From positions 188,022-252,021 of the forward strand of contig NW_019775702.1 in NCBI RefSeq assembly GCF_001039355.2: DNA of 64,000 nt, given 5' to 3'. The DNA is from Lingula anatina (Eukaryota; Brachiopoda; Lingulata; Lingulida; Lingulidae). The position numbers and the translations under genes are program-made. Below are positions 18,010 through 31,647 of this stretch, one piece after another. How positions within the stretch are numbered: position 1 is the first letter of the stretch; each line of letters opens with the position of its first letter. Under the pieces are notes generated by a model that saw nothing but the letters and a program-made list of their open reading frames with translations, made no database searches and was not told the DNA's origin.

Positions 18010-20315
18010 AGACATACGTACACACACTATACACCCGAACCCAATATAGAGGTGCAAATGATGTCACAGACGTGTTCCTAAAAATATGTAGTGCACAGAT
18101 TGCAAACTATGTTTGATTATTTTAGGGTCCCACATGAAGAAGTTTGTATTAAAGTTTCACTTTCCTGGAACCACGAATAATAAAAAATAATTCAGCATCT
18201 AACCCCAAAAAGGAACATACGTTACTGTCACAAATGCAAAACGTCTAGCTGTGGAAACGTTTTAATCACTTTGAAAATTCAATCATCACAGGTTTTATTC
18301 TTTAATTTATCGCCTACAAGTATAACGTTGTAAAAAATTATGAAAATATTCTGTATAGAGCAGTTAATTGTTTTTTAGCGACTTTAGTTTGCTCGTCACT
18401 GAATATTAAAAAAAAAACGGGGAAAATACACCCTACCGACAGTAAAATAAGCATTTAATAAATTATTTTCCCCCTCGTGCTCCAAATGTTATATCTGAAA
18501 TGTCAAACTATCATGGAATCACTATATATTTTTCGGTCAGCAAAAGAAAACATTGTTTTCTCTTGCACCAAGTACTTGAACAAAATGAAACATTTTGTCA
18601 ATTTTTCTAGGGAACATACGTTACCTAGTATTAGCTATGACGCAAAGCCCCATTACGGTTTAAATATTTATAAAAAACGTCCTTACGTCATATTTAATTT
18701 AACATGATCGAATCACTTCAAAATATATAAGAACACGTTATAAATATTAAAATTAGGTGACCTGGAACATACGTTACCGGAACATACATGTACGTTACCA
18801 GTGAAAAGCTACATGTAGAGGTGCATTTCACGAGGTCAAGTCTCAAAAAATGAATTTGGATGAATTAGAAGTATTATCCAATTTTTGAAACATACATGTG
18901 TATAGAATAAAAATCCACGAATGTCCCACTTTTACGCCCACGTGTTTCTGTTTTGTAAGCAAATAAAACGATGGCCGTTTCAAGTAAAAAAAGTGTAAGA
19001 AAGAATATACGTTACCACTAAATCGCCTGGTACAAATCACGATCATTAGTTGAGCGCTCTGGAAATTTTTGCAAGCTAATCACTATTAGAACCCTATGAG
19101 TCATTAATAATGGAAAAGTGATAGGAAAATACATTTGGATTGACCAGATCTAGAAAAATTACTTTCAAACTAAAGATCATTTTTCTTTACAATGTCCACG
19201 TTGATGACTCATTCAATAGCAATAATTGTCAATTGTATAGAGAATTGAAAACTTTGTTACCTAAAAGTTCTACCACTGGTCATATTCTTCGTGAATTTAA
19301 AATCCATTGACAGTTTCAAATGAGTGTATTAGTTACAATACCAGCTACACCTCGCATCCTTCGCATACCGTACTGTAACGTATGTTCCACAGTCACAGAA
19401 AAGATATGGGAGACGAGTTTAATAGATATTGATAAGATATTTTTTTCGTTTTTTTTTTTCGTAGAATTTATTGAGGTGTTTAAAAGTAACTCAGACATCA
19501 AAAGTGATAACCTATTACACAAACAGGATCCACATATCAGACGTCTTTATCATTTGCATGTACAGGAATACAGATCCTAGAAACATCAAACCTACGACCT
19601 CTTTAAACGAAGCCTTTTTCAACACACCTATTGGATTTCCTACACAACAGAGAATTCGTTCAACATGAGCTTTACGAACATCCTCTCTGAAAGGTCTAAA
19701 TTGTCTTGCGGATTTCGGCACTTTTAGGAATTAAAAAAATACATGTTTGTTCCATCTATAAAAAGTAAGTGGCTCACAAAATTACGTTTTTAAGTCTTTC
19801 CATTGAGTGAGAGTAAGAAACGGGTATCACTTTAGAGTTCAAGGGTCTCTATGGCCCTTATCAGTCGCTATTTAAAAGTTTATAGGCTGCATGATTTCTT
19901 GTAAGAGTTTCCTTAAGATTTCTTAAATGCTCATACTGTGTTTTCAACGTGCTCGATGAATTTTTTTCTCTTGGTTACTGGCGCTCTTGGACTCTACTAT
20001 AGTCGTCTCGTTTAAGGAATCTCGTACAGCTTGCCTTTTTTTTTTTTTTTTTTTTTTGTTACTCCCATCGACCAGTTCATCCCCTTTTCGCGAGTTCTCG
20101 ACCAAAGATTCCGGCAAATGCCAGTAGCAGCCAGGGTGGTAGCAGCGGAAAGAAATCTGAGACAACGGCACGTCTTCGCAATCTTCCCAGCCACTATATT
20201 ATGCAAAATTTTCATCTTACTTCTTGGTGTAACTCGTTAAACTTGACCCACTGTAGCTTCTAAAACATTTTCTGTAAGTCATCATAATTTTTAGGATGAT
20301 GAGTCTTATTGAATG

Positions 20316-20379
<64 letters not shown>

Positions 20380-23300
20380 ATAGACTTGACATTTAATATG
20401 GAATATTTTCTCCAAATCATAATTAATCAGTTTTATTCCTATTTTGCTGACTGATACATGAAAATAAGGATTAAAATCGTGTTTTAAAAACTTTTGATAA
20501 TCTGTTCGATGTCATTGTGACATCAGTTCATTAATTGAATTCGCCATGAAGCAAACAAAGATACATTGCCTATTTTAAGTCATACGACAACCATTGAAAG
20601 CGATATTTTGGATCTCCATATTTTCCAAATTATCGTCTTTAAAAGAGTTACACGGCCCACTAAGGCCCCTCATCTCAGTGTCTAGTCACAGCAATGGTTN
20701 GATATTTTGGATCTCCATATTTCCAAATTGTCGTCTTTAAAAGAGTTACATGACCCACAAAGGCCCCTCATCTCAGTGTCTAGTCAAAGCAATGGTCGCT
20801 GTTATGCAGGACCCCCTCTTGCTGCTACCAGAGCTTTCAAGCGGCAAGGCATTCCTTGGGATAGGTTTTTAGAGTTTAATCTGGAAGAAAATTCCAGGCA
20901 ACGGTTAAAACTTGTCCAATTTGGTTCAGTTTTTTTGTAGGGCATGCAGGCTGTTGATACAGCTAGTAATGACCTACCCACATATTGTCTATGTGGTTCA
21001 AATATGGCAATTTTGATGACCAAGGTAACTGCTCATTCCCTTGGTTCTGCAAGTCTGCCATTAAAAGTGCTCTGTGTGAACCGGTAATCTCATCGTGCGA
21101 CCTAAATTGCTCCTAAGGTGCCCCCTATCAGATGATGGTCAAGTGGTTTCCAGAGCATATTTAATCTGGTTCAGGTTTTCATTGATGACTCCCATTGGTG
21201 TTTTGGCACCAATGTGGTATCCACTCCAAATAGTGACGCTGTCAATGACCCTAGTCACTTAAGAAGTGGCACACGCCTTGTCGTAGGCCTCTTCAGGATA
21301 TCTGTATACTCCGTTTTGACCAGTTTAGCGGTACGGGTGAAATCTGTCCTCAATAAAGAAACCTACGCGGTTTCCGTGTTCTACCCAGAAACGGTCATGG
21401 TTCCCAATTCATTAGAGAAACAGACTACGCTGTTTTGCTGTTTACAGTGGCTTCCTCAGTGGTCGCCTGATATCCTTACCTGCTGAAACCATTTTGGTGT
21501 TCGCTAAGAACCTTGAAAAACACGTTTTGGTGACAATTTGCCCCTCATTCAAAACGGACTGGGTGGCATATCATGAAGGACAGTGAGGCCTGTACCCTGG
21601 TGGTAAGATGTCGATACATTGGGCGTGGTCTCTGTGTAGGTGCATCAGTCTGGGCATAACTTTATAAAACTGTACAGAGCATTCCGTTTGACACAATAAT
21701 CTGTCTGGCAAAATTTTGCCCCTTTTTCGCGCCATTCTGGTACAGCTTATCTTCATCAAAGGCAAGCTTTGACCAGCCCAAAGGAGCACTAGCCAATTAA
21801 ATCACTGCATATTACACCATGCAGCAGTGCAACAGACTTGGTAGTCAGTTAATTGGTAGCGACACACATGACTTCATACTTCTCCAGTCAGATATTTTAT
21901 GTGAGATCAGAGTTTTTTTCTTTTTTAAGAACGCATTTTTACCTAGGAATACCTTTAAAACTGAAATATTCCATATTAAATGTCAAGTATGTATATTATT
22001 TTTATCCCTAAGGTCATAACATTTGTTGTAAAATCAATGACTTACGCTTATACACTAATTGCAATTAGTAATAAAAGGGAAATTAAATAGATGAAAAGTT
22101 AGAGTGATATTGAGTGTAAATTAAGTTTCATCGAGAGTCAACAAGTGTAGAACATGTTTTTAGTGCCAGAAAAAGATGGAAAAGGTCAAAGTCAATAACA
22201 TTTAATGTGATTGGTTAATTTCATAACAGATTATAATTTTGATCAACTGTTTATCACATGATAACTGAGTTTTGGACATGATGCAAGTATGAGTAATGCA
22301 AACAGTATTTTTTGATAAGTTTAGTTGAAAACAAGGCTTAGACATTGCCTAATAAGGGAATGTTCTATGGTAAAGTCAACATGACAATGGAAAGTTTCTA
22401 GAAATCACGCCATAAACAATAAAAAGAACATAATTACACGCGTGATCAGTACGGAGAATTAGAGTATAAATATGGGTAAAATTGTATGAAAAGTGAGTGA
22501 TGAATAAATGATTGAAGACTCCAGAACCTCGTCGCTGTGTTAATATATTCAATACAGGCAACAATTTGCTACATTGTTATTTTTGCTAAAATGATTAGGG
22601 TAGTGGGGTGATATAATAAAAGCGGCCTTGCTTGACCAAATCTTGAACAATCGATATTCTTTGTTACCTTCTTTCTTGTTATAAATGGGAGTATGAAAGT
22701 TTGTGGTACACTGGGATGGAGGAGACATAAAAGTAATTGCTTCTGCACAGTGTTAGCTTGGGTCCATAACCTGCTGTATGGTGCGTTCTGTCTTAATTTT
22801 GGGCTTTGTGGGAAAATCAGGTGATTCAAATTTCGTTTCCTACAATGGCTAAATCGTTGCCGAATAGCATTCTCTCTCTTTTTCATGGCATTTACATGTG
22901 ACTGTAGTTCTTTAATTGATCATTGTGCCTGCCTTCAGTTTTTTTTTTTAATCTTTTTTTTATCTCCACCACGTTGTGGCCACCTCGCACTCACAACAAG
23001 TCTCTCCGGTGGTGATTACTGTGGACTTGCCTCGGCAACTTCTATAGCAGCTAGGAGCTCTTCTTTCCTTTGGTGAAGTCTACGTTTTCGTGATTTAGTC
23101 TTCGCGTGTTTCGTTTGTCTTTCACGGTCATTTAAGTAGGCGGAAGGTACATAGTATTTTGAACTCGTTTTCTTTCCCTTTCCAGATATGCGTCACCCTC
23201 ATTTTTCTTTTTACGAGATCGATATTTTTTTTAATCTCAGCTCTTGTTTCCGCATTTTTCTGAAATGATGATGTACCGTCCGGTATCAATGTATTTGGCA

Positions 23301-26300
23301 CTGTGCTCACAGCGCTCGTTGGCGATTATATTTTTTTCCTTTCATTGTCTTGTTTGACATTTTTTTTCTGTCTTTGACATTCATTTCTGTATTTGAATGA
23401 AATTTTTTATTACGACAAAATCACTGACTTCGCCTACATCGTCACTGAGGATTTGATGGATTTATTTACACTTGTAACTCACCTCATCTAAACTTTAGCT
23501 CGAGCAGACGTCAGAAAGAACCACCTGACATCTCAAACAGAAGCTAGTTTTTCTTTCGGAGCCAGTTTCGCGCACAAGTACATGTATATTGGGTTTGGGT
23601 GTATAATGTCAGTTGCTCATGGCGCGGAGGATGTTTTTTTCGTTTCCTTTAGACTTTTGGTCTCTCACTTTTCTGTTTCAGGTACTAGTGCTCCATATAT
23701 CGTTTAGTGGAACATTTCGACATGAATGGATCGAAAAATGTACTTTGGCATACGTGGATATCGTCCAGAGCAATTCGAACCATAGACGGGACAGGTTCTG
23801 TGGCAACACAAACCCACAGTATTATCAATACATAGACGGCGGGGTGCGGATAAGATTTGTGACCCACATGAAAGGCGTACAACTTAACGTTTTGGCCTAT
23901 AATCGAGGTGAGTCGAAAGCTGCATTTACACCCGGACTAGTTTATAGAGTCTCAAATACGTCTTGTGTAGTTTTAGGGCGCCAATTTAGCAGATCTAAGC
24001 GGCGACTGGACTGCATTTTTAGTTCTGAAATTTGCCTCCGAGCTGTGAAAGGTTAAGATGTTTCAATGTGTCAGAAATGATGTTTCAGTGTGTCAGAAAT
24101 GTCCATTTGTGTGTGTGTGTGGGGGGGGGGGGNNNNNNNNNNNNNNNNNNNNNNNNNNNNNNNNNNNNNNNNNNNNNNNNNNNNNNNNNNNNNNNNNNNN
24201 NNNNNNNNNNNNNNNNNNNNNNNNNNNNNNNNNNNNNNNNNNNNNNNNNNNNNNNNNNNNNNNNNNNNNNNNNNNNNNNNNNNNNNNNNNNNNNNNNNNN
24301 NNNNNNNNNNNNNNNNNNNNNNNNNNNNNNNNNNNNNNNNNNNNNNNNNNNNNNNNNNNNNNNNNNNNNNNNNNNNNNNNNNNNNNNNNNNGGGGGGGGG
24401 GGGGGGGCGTACAGAGATCTGGAAACTAGTTACAAACTTTTAGACATGGCCTGATCAAGTTTGGACTCCATACAAAAACCCCATGCTGAAACAGGTTCAT
24501 TCTTAGATAAGCTCTACAGGAACCCTTGGCCAGAGATTGTCTCTTTCTGAAACGCCACCTTTTGAATCAAACCACACTTGGTTCAACACTCAAATTGTGT
24601 CTTGTCATAAAAAGAGACCACTGTAGCGAAGTGAAAAATGTATCAGATTGCAAAAGAAAACTTTTCCAGCTAAGACCAAAGGAATTTACAATTTATAATT
24701 GTTTTCAGAGTGTCTGGAAAAGATTAAATATTTATTTCTCAATCTTTTTCTCAAGCGATTTTATATGGTTCTGGAATTGTTTCAAAACATTTCACTTAAA
24801 AAGTTTATAAAATTATTTGCTATGATCGGAGTACACCTTCCATAACTATAAAGGGAACACTGCGGTTGATGACCTCTGTCGTTTCAAACGTGGATAAGAT
24901 TCTAACCTGAGGTGAAAGGTGCGAGAGGACATCACTCCGTCGTTAGATTGACGCGTTATCAACATTTCGTCTTCCTAAATCAACTAATATCTCAGGTTAA
25001 GGTCTTGTGTAGTGTTTTTTTTTCACTTACAATTACATATAAATAATAAGTGCCTCATTTCAGATTCGTCAACTCTTGACACTTGTCCAACAGAGCAAAA
25101 CCCCACAGTGTATGTGAACCCTGGAACCTTAGAACCGTTTGGTAGTGCCAACTACTCTCATTCCCTTCAATGCTATTGGAGAATAACTAGTCAATCTCCA
25201 CGGAAGGTAAGTTGTGTTTCGTACAGTTTTATATTATTTGATAAAACGTAAGCTATTGTATATGTTTTATGATGTATTTAAATCACGTATTCAACAGGAT
25301 GAATTTCATGGCGGAGTATGTAAAATGCGTTTTAATGATATATACATGAATTGAAACACGCCCCCTGTCAGGCAAAAAACGAATCCTGGACAGGCAACGC
25401 ATTTCTTGAAGCATCGGAAAGATGTTGCTCTCCCACAAAATATATCTCCAAGGTTGAAAACAAGATCGGGTATTTCAATTCATATCATTTGATGAAATGA
25501 AAAATTACTAACAAGTGACACTAAAATTTTAAGTTATGCAAGCACAAACTTTGGTCGCGTTATTCCAGTCAGTCACATCTTTAAAATTCTAAAAGCAAGT
25601 TATTCAAATCCAGGTTCAATTAGCATTTCGCCTACTCCTGTTTCAAAATTTAAGACCCATTTTTAATCCTCCTCGAATTTCAAGTACATTGTGGTGATGC
25701 TCCTTGGTCCCATCATACATGTGTAATGGATTTAAGCTACTTTGAGCTCATTTGAAGTACATGTAGACCTACCCTCTACATATCATTTACTGAACAATTA
25801 AGCTAAAAGCACCCTGTCCGGCATTTTCGCGCCAAATCGAATTATCTTCGAGAAAAAATCAAATTTCAATCGTTATTAGAACCGTCCATGAACTTGGATT
25901 CGATGTTTTACACCATTTCTAATTAATTTGAAATGTCAGACTACACGTTTAGACTGCTGTTTTCTACACACCTCATATTTTCAAACACGTATATTATAAG
26001 TAGCATTGTTTTTAAAGTTGCAAGGAGATGGTGCATATTCCTGTGATATTTTTCCGTAGGAGGTGAAAATAGTCAATTGGCTAAATACAAATGTATTTTT
26101 GATTTTTCCCCTTGTAATAGATAAAAACGTGCTGTGTAGAGTAAGTCACACTATGTATTGTAACATATATCAAATTTGACAGAATGTCCGCTTCGAGATC
26201 ACAGAGATTGATGTGGAAGATTTCCGACAGTGTTCAGCAGATTCGCTCTCAGTTTACGACGGCGAAACAATTTCAAAGAGTAGGCTACTTGGAAAATTCT

Positions 26301-29300
26301 GTGGAAATGAGAAACCCCCCGTCCTTTGGTCCAGTACGAGCACTCTACATGTCGTGTTTGAGTCAGATAACACACACGAAGGAAAGGGGTTCAAGGCAAA
26401 GTTTGACTTTGTTAGTAAGTGAAGAATTATTATCGATATATTTGCCACGTTACATATCTGCTCAAGATTCTGACACGTCACACCAATTTTTGGATTATAC
26501 TGCACTTTGATAACCTATGAAATGAGACATACTCCAAATAAGTGTCCAGAGAATAAACTAAATATTTCGTTTTTCTTAAGAAACTTATTTTACATGCAAC
26601 AAGTTTAAAAATCCTTTGGACCACAACAGTTTCCTCTTAAACAGCAATGTCTTATAATTACCATAGAATATCTGTATTACTCGATCACTCCAAGTATCTT
26701 ACTTCAAGGTTCTGACACCAGATGCCCGTCAAAGTACCTCCCAAAATACCTGATTTCCCCAACGTCTTTGATGCCTTTTGGACTTGGTGTGCAGCTGTCG
26801 GACATGGAGTGTCACTGGATCGTCACGACACCTAGTGGACATAATGTATGGAGTTTTTGTCCTACCTCTTTTCGTGGCAATAATATGAAGATAACTTTTA
26901 CTTTGTTAAAACATTATAAGTATGAGCATGGATTTCTAATTCTATGATAAAAGAAATTTTATTCAAAATGTCATGGGATTAACTTGTTTGGTGTAACATT
27001 CTGTAAAAGCTGATTATAAAGCGTATGTAGATTACAATTTAGAGTATGTGTATAGTTTCAGTAGTTTGATTGACGCTATTCAGACTTCGCAAGTTCGTAG
27101 TTAAATTATAAACATTTGCAGTTAGTATTTCATTATATATTGTAACTTTTACATATTTCATTTTTTGAAAAATAAACGAGACTACCCATCCCTGCTCCAA
27201 ATCTGCACTTGAAACATGTGATACCATACAGTTCCATTACGTATCTATTACCAAACGAAAATGCGTAGTTAGAGTCAATTTTTTTTATGAAAGGATTCTT
27301 AACAAAGTTTTTTAATTTTCAGGGGATGATTTTGACTTTGATGGAGTTTCTTATGGATGAGGGAGTCAGCTGCAGTGAAGGCCGCCTCTCAATTTATGAG
27401 ATAACACCCGACTCCGAAACTCCACTGGGTGAATATTGCAAAGAAAGTGAAAACCAACGTATTGTCTTCTCTGCCTCTGGCCAGGTGCGTCTGGTATTCC
27501 GTCTAACAGGGACGGCAGCATCAAAGGGATTCTGGATGTCATTCAATCTGCGCCCAGCCAGTAAGTTGCTTTTATATTTACTCATATGTTTAGTGTCTTT
27601 CAAAAATTCTTTTCTAAAGATTTTTAGATTTTGCTTACTTGATACACGCTGCTTAGGGATATTTCATAGAATTTGAGAAGAGGATTTTTTTTTTCATGGC
27701 TATTTCTCATTTTTGATCACCCTACTGACTTGCAAACCCTTGGGATTCTGTACAGCAATATAACAAATATAGGGGCCTAATCGGCATAGACAAAACCAAT
27801 GTGCGCGGAGGAATACACTGTACAAACACATGATGGATACATGGCAACCATATGGATCTGTTTTTCCCGTGTTGTAAACATTACTGTCTGTGTTTGATGT
27901 TTGGCTTTCTTAATACTATTCTGAGGTGCTGTGACTATTTCAGAATGTGAAGAAGTTCTTATGTCACCCTCTGGCATGATTAAGACCTCTTCTTATCCAG
28001 CGTCATACTTTCCGGACGAGCATTGCACGTGGCATATACAAGGGCCACGTGGAAAAGTTATCAAGCTGACGTAAGTACAAGAAAATGGCTGTACTGAATA
28101 AACGGGCCATCGCTCTAACAGAAAAATTATATATGCATGACAAAGGCATTTTACCAAACCAGAACTTTAAGATATTTAACCGATTTAAATGTAAACTTTT
28201 GCCGACAAATGGGCTTTTTGAGTGTGCGTCAATCCGCTTGATCACATGACTAAACCCCAACTGCCTACATTTCAGATATTTACAAGAATTTACTCTAACG
28301 ATTCAATTTTCTTGTCTTACAACTTAACGTCTATATTAAACCCAGGTTTATGGACATCGACCTCGGTGACAGCGGTGACTATGTTGAGATTCTGGAACCA
28401 TCAGACATTGCAGGTGTCGTGGACCGTCGTCAAAGGATCGACAAAATGATGTCCAATCCCTACCTGAGCAGTTCGAATAAACTTCTGGTAAAATTCAGGT
28501 CCAACAATGCGGCAGGTGGCAGAGGCTTTATGGCAGTCTACGATTCGATAACGGGTATATTCCGCTTGTGCGCGCGTGTATGACACGTTGTGCGAGGCTT
28601 GAAAATCTTAGTACTAGTATTTCGCTATAAGGTTATTGTCGAAGAGTTAACTTTGGGTAAAATGTCTATACAAACTTCGTGAAAGTAGCTGGGCAAAAGT
28701 CTCACAATTCTGAGATACGCATGTTACAGTTATTAACAATAAAGTTGTATAAAGTGTTTCGTTTTATTGGGACACTATTCGTCGCTTTTGGAATTAATGT
28801 TTTTGTAACGTCATTTTCACGTTTTTCTTTCTGTCAGCCCCACCTGTATGTGGGGGTGTGAGCAATGGCGGGGAAGGTGTGATATCGTCCTTGGATGTGG
28901 TAATCAACCCTCCGCATCGGGACTGTGAGTGGATAATAAAGGCTGGCGAGGGCAAAGTCCTGAAGATAACGTTTAGTTCCTTGAAAATGCAGCCAGCATT
29001 TGGAAACTCAGCCTGTTCATATGAATACGTGGAGGTAATATATTTGTTTTCCTTTAAATTTATTGAATGGCTTTAATTTGTTTGGTGAAAGGGAGATTCC
29101 TTTCGAAAGTCAGAATGATCACATTATTTAACAGAAGTAATGATTTTTGTCCATATTTTTGCCCACTTTGCTGAGATGTTTTTCTTTGGTTTAATCTTTT
29201 TCCAGATAAGAGACGGCGCAACTAGTGCTGATCTTCTTATAGGTCGTTATTGCGGCGACGCCTTACCCCGTGATATTTTGACGTCCACCAACGAGGCGTA

Positions 29301-31545
29301 TGTGAAATATCATTCTGACCATTTAGTAAATGGAAGACGATTCAGATTATCGTACAAAGAAACAGAAGGTGAATAAGCTTTCCAAATGAACAAAAGCATT
29401 AGCTAATATAATGAAAATAACATTTCAGTATTTTCAGCGTACATTGGTTCTTAAATGACATAGGTAAGCCTCACGTTAAATTAATGTTAAATGATTTTTA
29501 AATTGCAATTCTATTTTAGCCATATGTGGCGGTTATCTTACCGGACATGAAGTGCCTTTTAAGCTGACGTCACCACGTTTCCCACGTGACTACCCTTATA
29601 ACGTCAGATGCAAGTGGACTGTTCAGCCTTTACCTGGTGACCATCTAGTTGCTTACGTTACCGAGATTGCTTTAGAGTCCTCAGTCAACTGTCGTTACGA
29701 CTACCTCGAAATAAAATCGAATGTGAGTACTCACCTTGTTTAGTACTGCAGTTTTTCATGTGTGCTTTTCATAATTAAGCATGTACCTCAACGAATATTT
29801 GTCTTAATATGCATTTTTATTCAAGAAAAACCAGACAACAGTGCTGCGAGCGTGTGGTACTGATTACCCACCAGAATTTTTGATAGATGACGGTGTGGAT
29901 ATTTATTTTGTGGCGGATTCTACAATAAGCAAGAAAGGGTTTTCAATGACGGTTACATGTGAGTATTTTCATCCGTTGTACTCAATGTCTTTCCAGTTTG
30001 AGCTATATCATGGCGTGAAAGAGAGCAAATGGACGTGCTATATATGTGTATCAGGCATTTTAATAATTAATAATTAAAATTATTCTGCTTTTCAGTTTGG
30101 CAGGGAACTGAACTCAGATTTTACGTCGTTCTTTTCTTGAGTTGCCTTTAACTAAAGCGCAATTTAGTATCTACCATTTACTTTCAGCAACGCGTTTTCC
30201 CAAGACAGCCGAGTTGGGATATACAGTTACGTATTCAGAACCTTGTCCAAACGCTACAAATTTCCAGACTGACATAAAGACCATGTTTAGGGAAACATTC
30301 TTCAAGCAGTCTCTACAGCCTCTGTGTGTAAGCCCACCATGCGAGTTTGGAGACACCATAATCATTTGCCAGCCAAATTCATTCGTAGTGGCATTTCGTA
30401 GCCTCGAGGACTTGACCATGTATGATGAACAGAACCAATATTTCGCTAATATCTCAACACTGATTTCAAAGTTAAGCAGAGACAGTACTTTCTTGGAATT
30501 GGAGCATGACTGGTTTGAAGGATATTTCGTCACACCAAGAAAGAATAGACGTCGTCAAAAACTCATTCCAACGCTGAAAGTCACATGTCGAGACAAAGCG
30601 CCCATTGGTTACCAGTGCCGTGAAGGTAGGTAACATGCCACAAATCTATCGAGTTTGTCAACATCGTTCCTTAAGTGTGGTCACGTGCATTTGTTGCGTG
30701 GATAAGGTAGGCCTATCTATCTGTTATTATGTCATTGCAAGAAATATTTTATATTATTTTAAGTTGAAACATCTTCTTGTAACAAGATATTTTTCATTCG
30801 TTCCATATCAAGGTAGGTCATCGTGTGATAATGTTTCATGTCGACATGGAGCCACTTGTTTGGAAGTGGAAGGAATTGCCAAATGCGTATGTGCTGGAGG
30901 CTGGGGTGGGCCCGAATGCCAATTTCGTGAGTAGCCGTTTCCGTTTTAGTCCTGTAAAGTTGGATAGTTTCAAAGATAGGTGACAGCTATTTTGGCATTT
31001 AATAATTTCAGTCAAAAAACCAACATCCAGAGTGCCTTTTTATATCGAAAAATATACTTAACTGGATCGGACGTCTGATTGAAATATTGACAACATAGTA
31101 GTCTGGCTATTAATGAGAGAGTCACCTGAACCCAGCACCTTCGCTCGAGATGATCAATACGAACTTGTGCTAGGAAGTAAAATCCCATGCAGCGTAATTA
31201 ATTAATGACACATTGGCATGTGTCAAAGTCGTCTGGTCCAGTAAAGTATACCGCTCGACGCGAAGAAAGCCAAATAGCTGGGTGCCCCCGCCCCCCCCCC
31301 CTTGCGGACCCCGTGGTCAGAAGGAAGGCAATACGGGATGTACAGAGCCTGTGAACCAAACAGTGATCATATATGCTTGCCTTAAAGATATAGTGAGGGT
31401 GAGTAGTAAGAAATGGACGCCAGGTTTACCATCGGCGTGTGGATTGACGTGTGGATTGTTTGTTTGTCTGTCTGTTTGTTTGTTTGTTTGTTTGTTTGTT
31501 TGTTTGTTTGTCTGTCGGTCTGTTTGTTTATCTGTCTGTCTGTCC

Positions 31546-31579
<34 letters not shown>

Positions 31580-31602
31580 GTATTTGTTTGTATGTCTATA
31601 TA

Positions 31603-31647
<45 letters not shown>

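Larger units (their letters stand above)
17313..23681 (+). other. 6.4-kb intron 2 of the CUB gene copy 2
   Basis: Contains a C(21)/CA tract (17975-18010), a cluster of a 15-base motif (18212-19388), a TA microsatellite (20317-20371), a duplicated 97-bp block around the single N at 20700, a Tc1-like transposase remnant and a basic ORF remnant near 23016. I see no further host exon: the CUB1 halves at 17200-17312 and 23682-23907 join directly in phase 0. Confidence 0.7.

Noticed and set aside
20031-20240. Frame starting with a poly-Phe run near 20031
   Set aside because: The N-terminus is a poly(T) tract, and no family or splice context supports it.
24032-24454. Open frames across the first N block
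   Set aside because: They consist of N and poly-G and have no coding meaning. The same applies to 54956-55504, apart from the real TMEM199 exon at 55322-55440.
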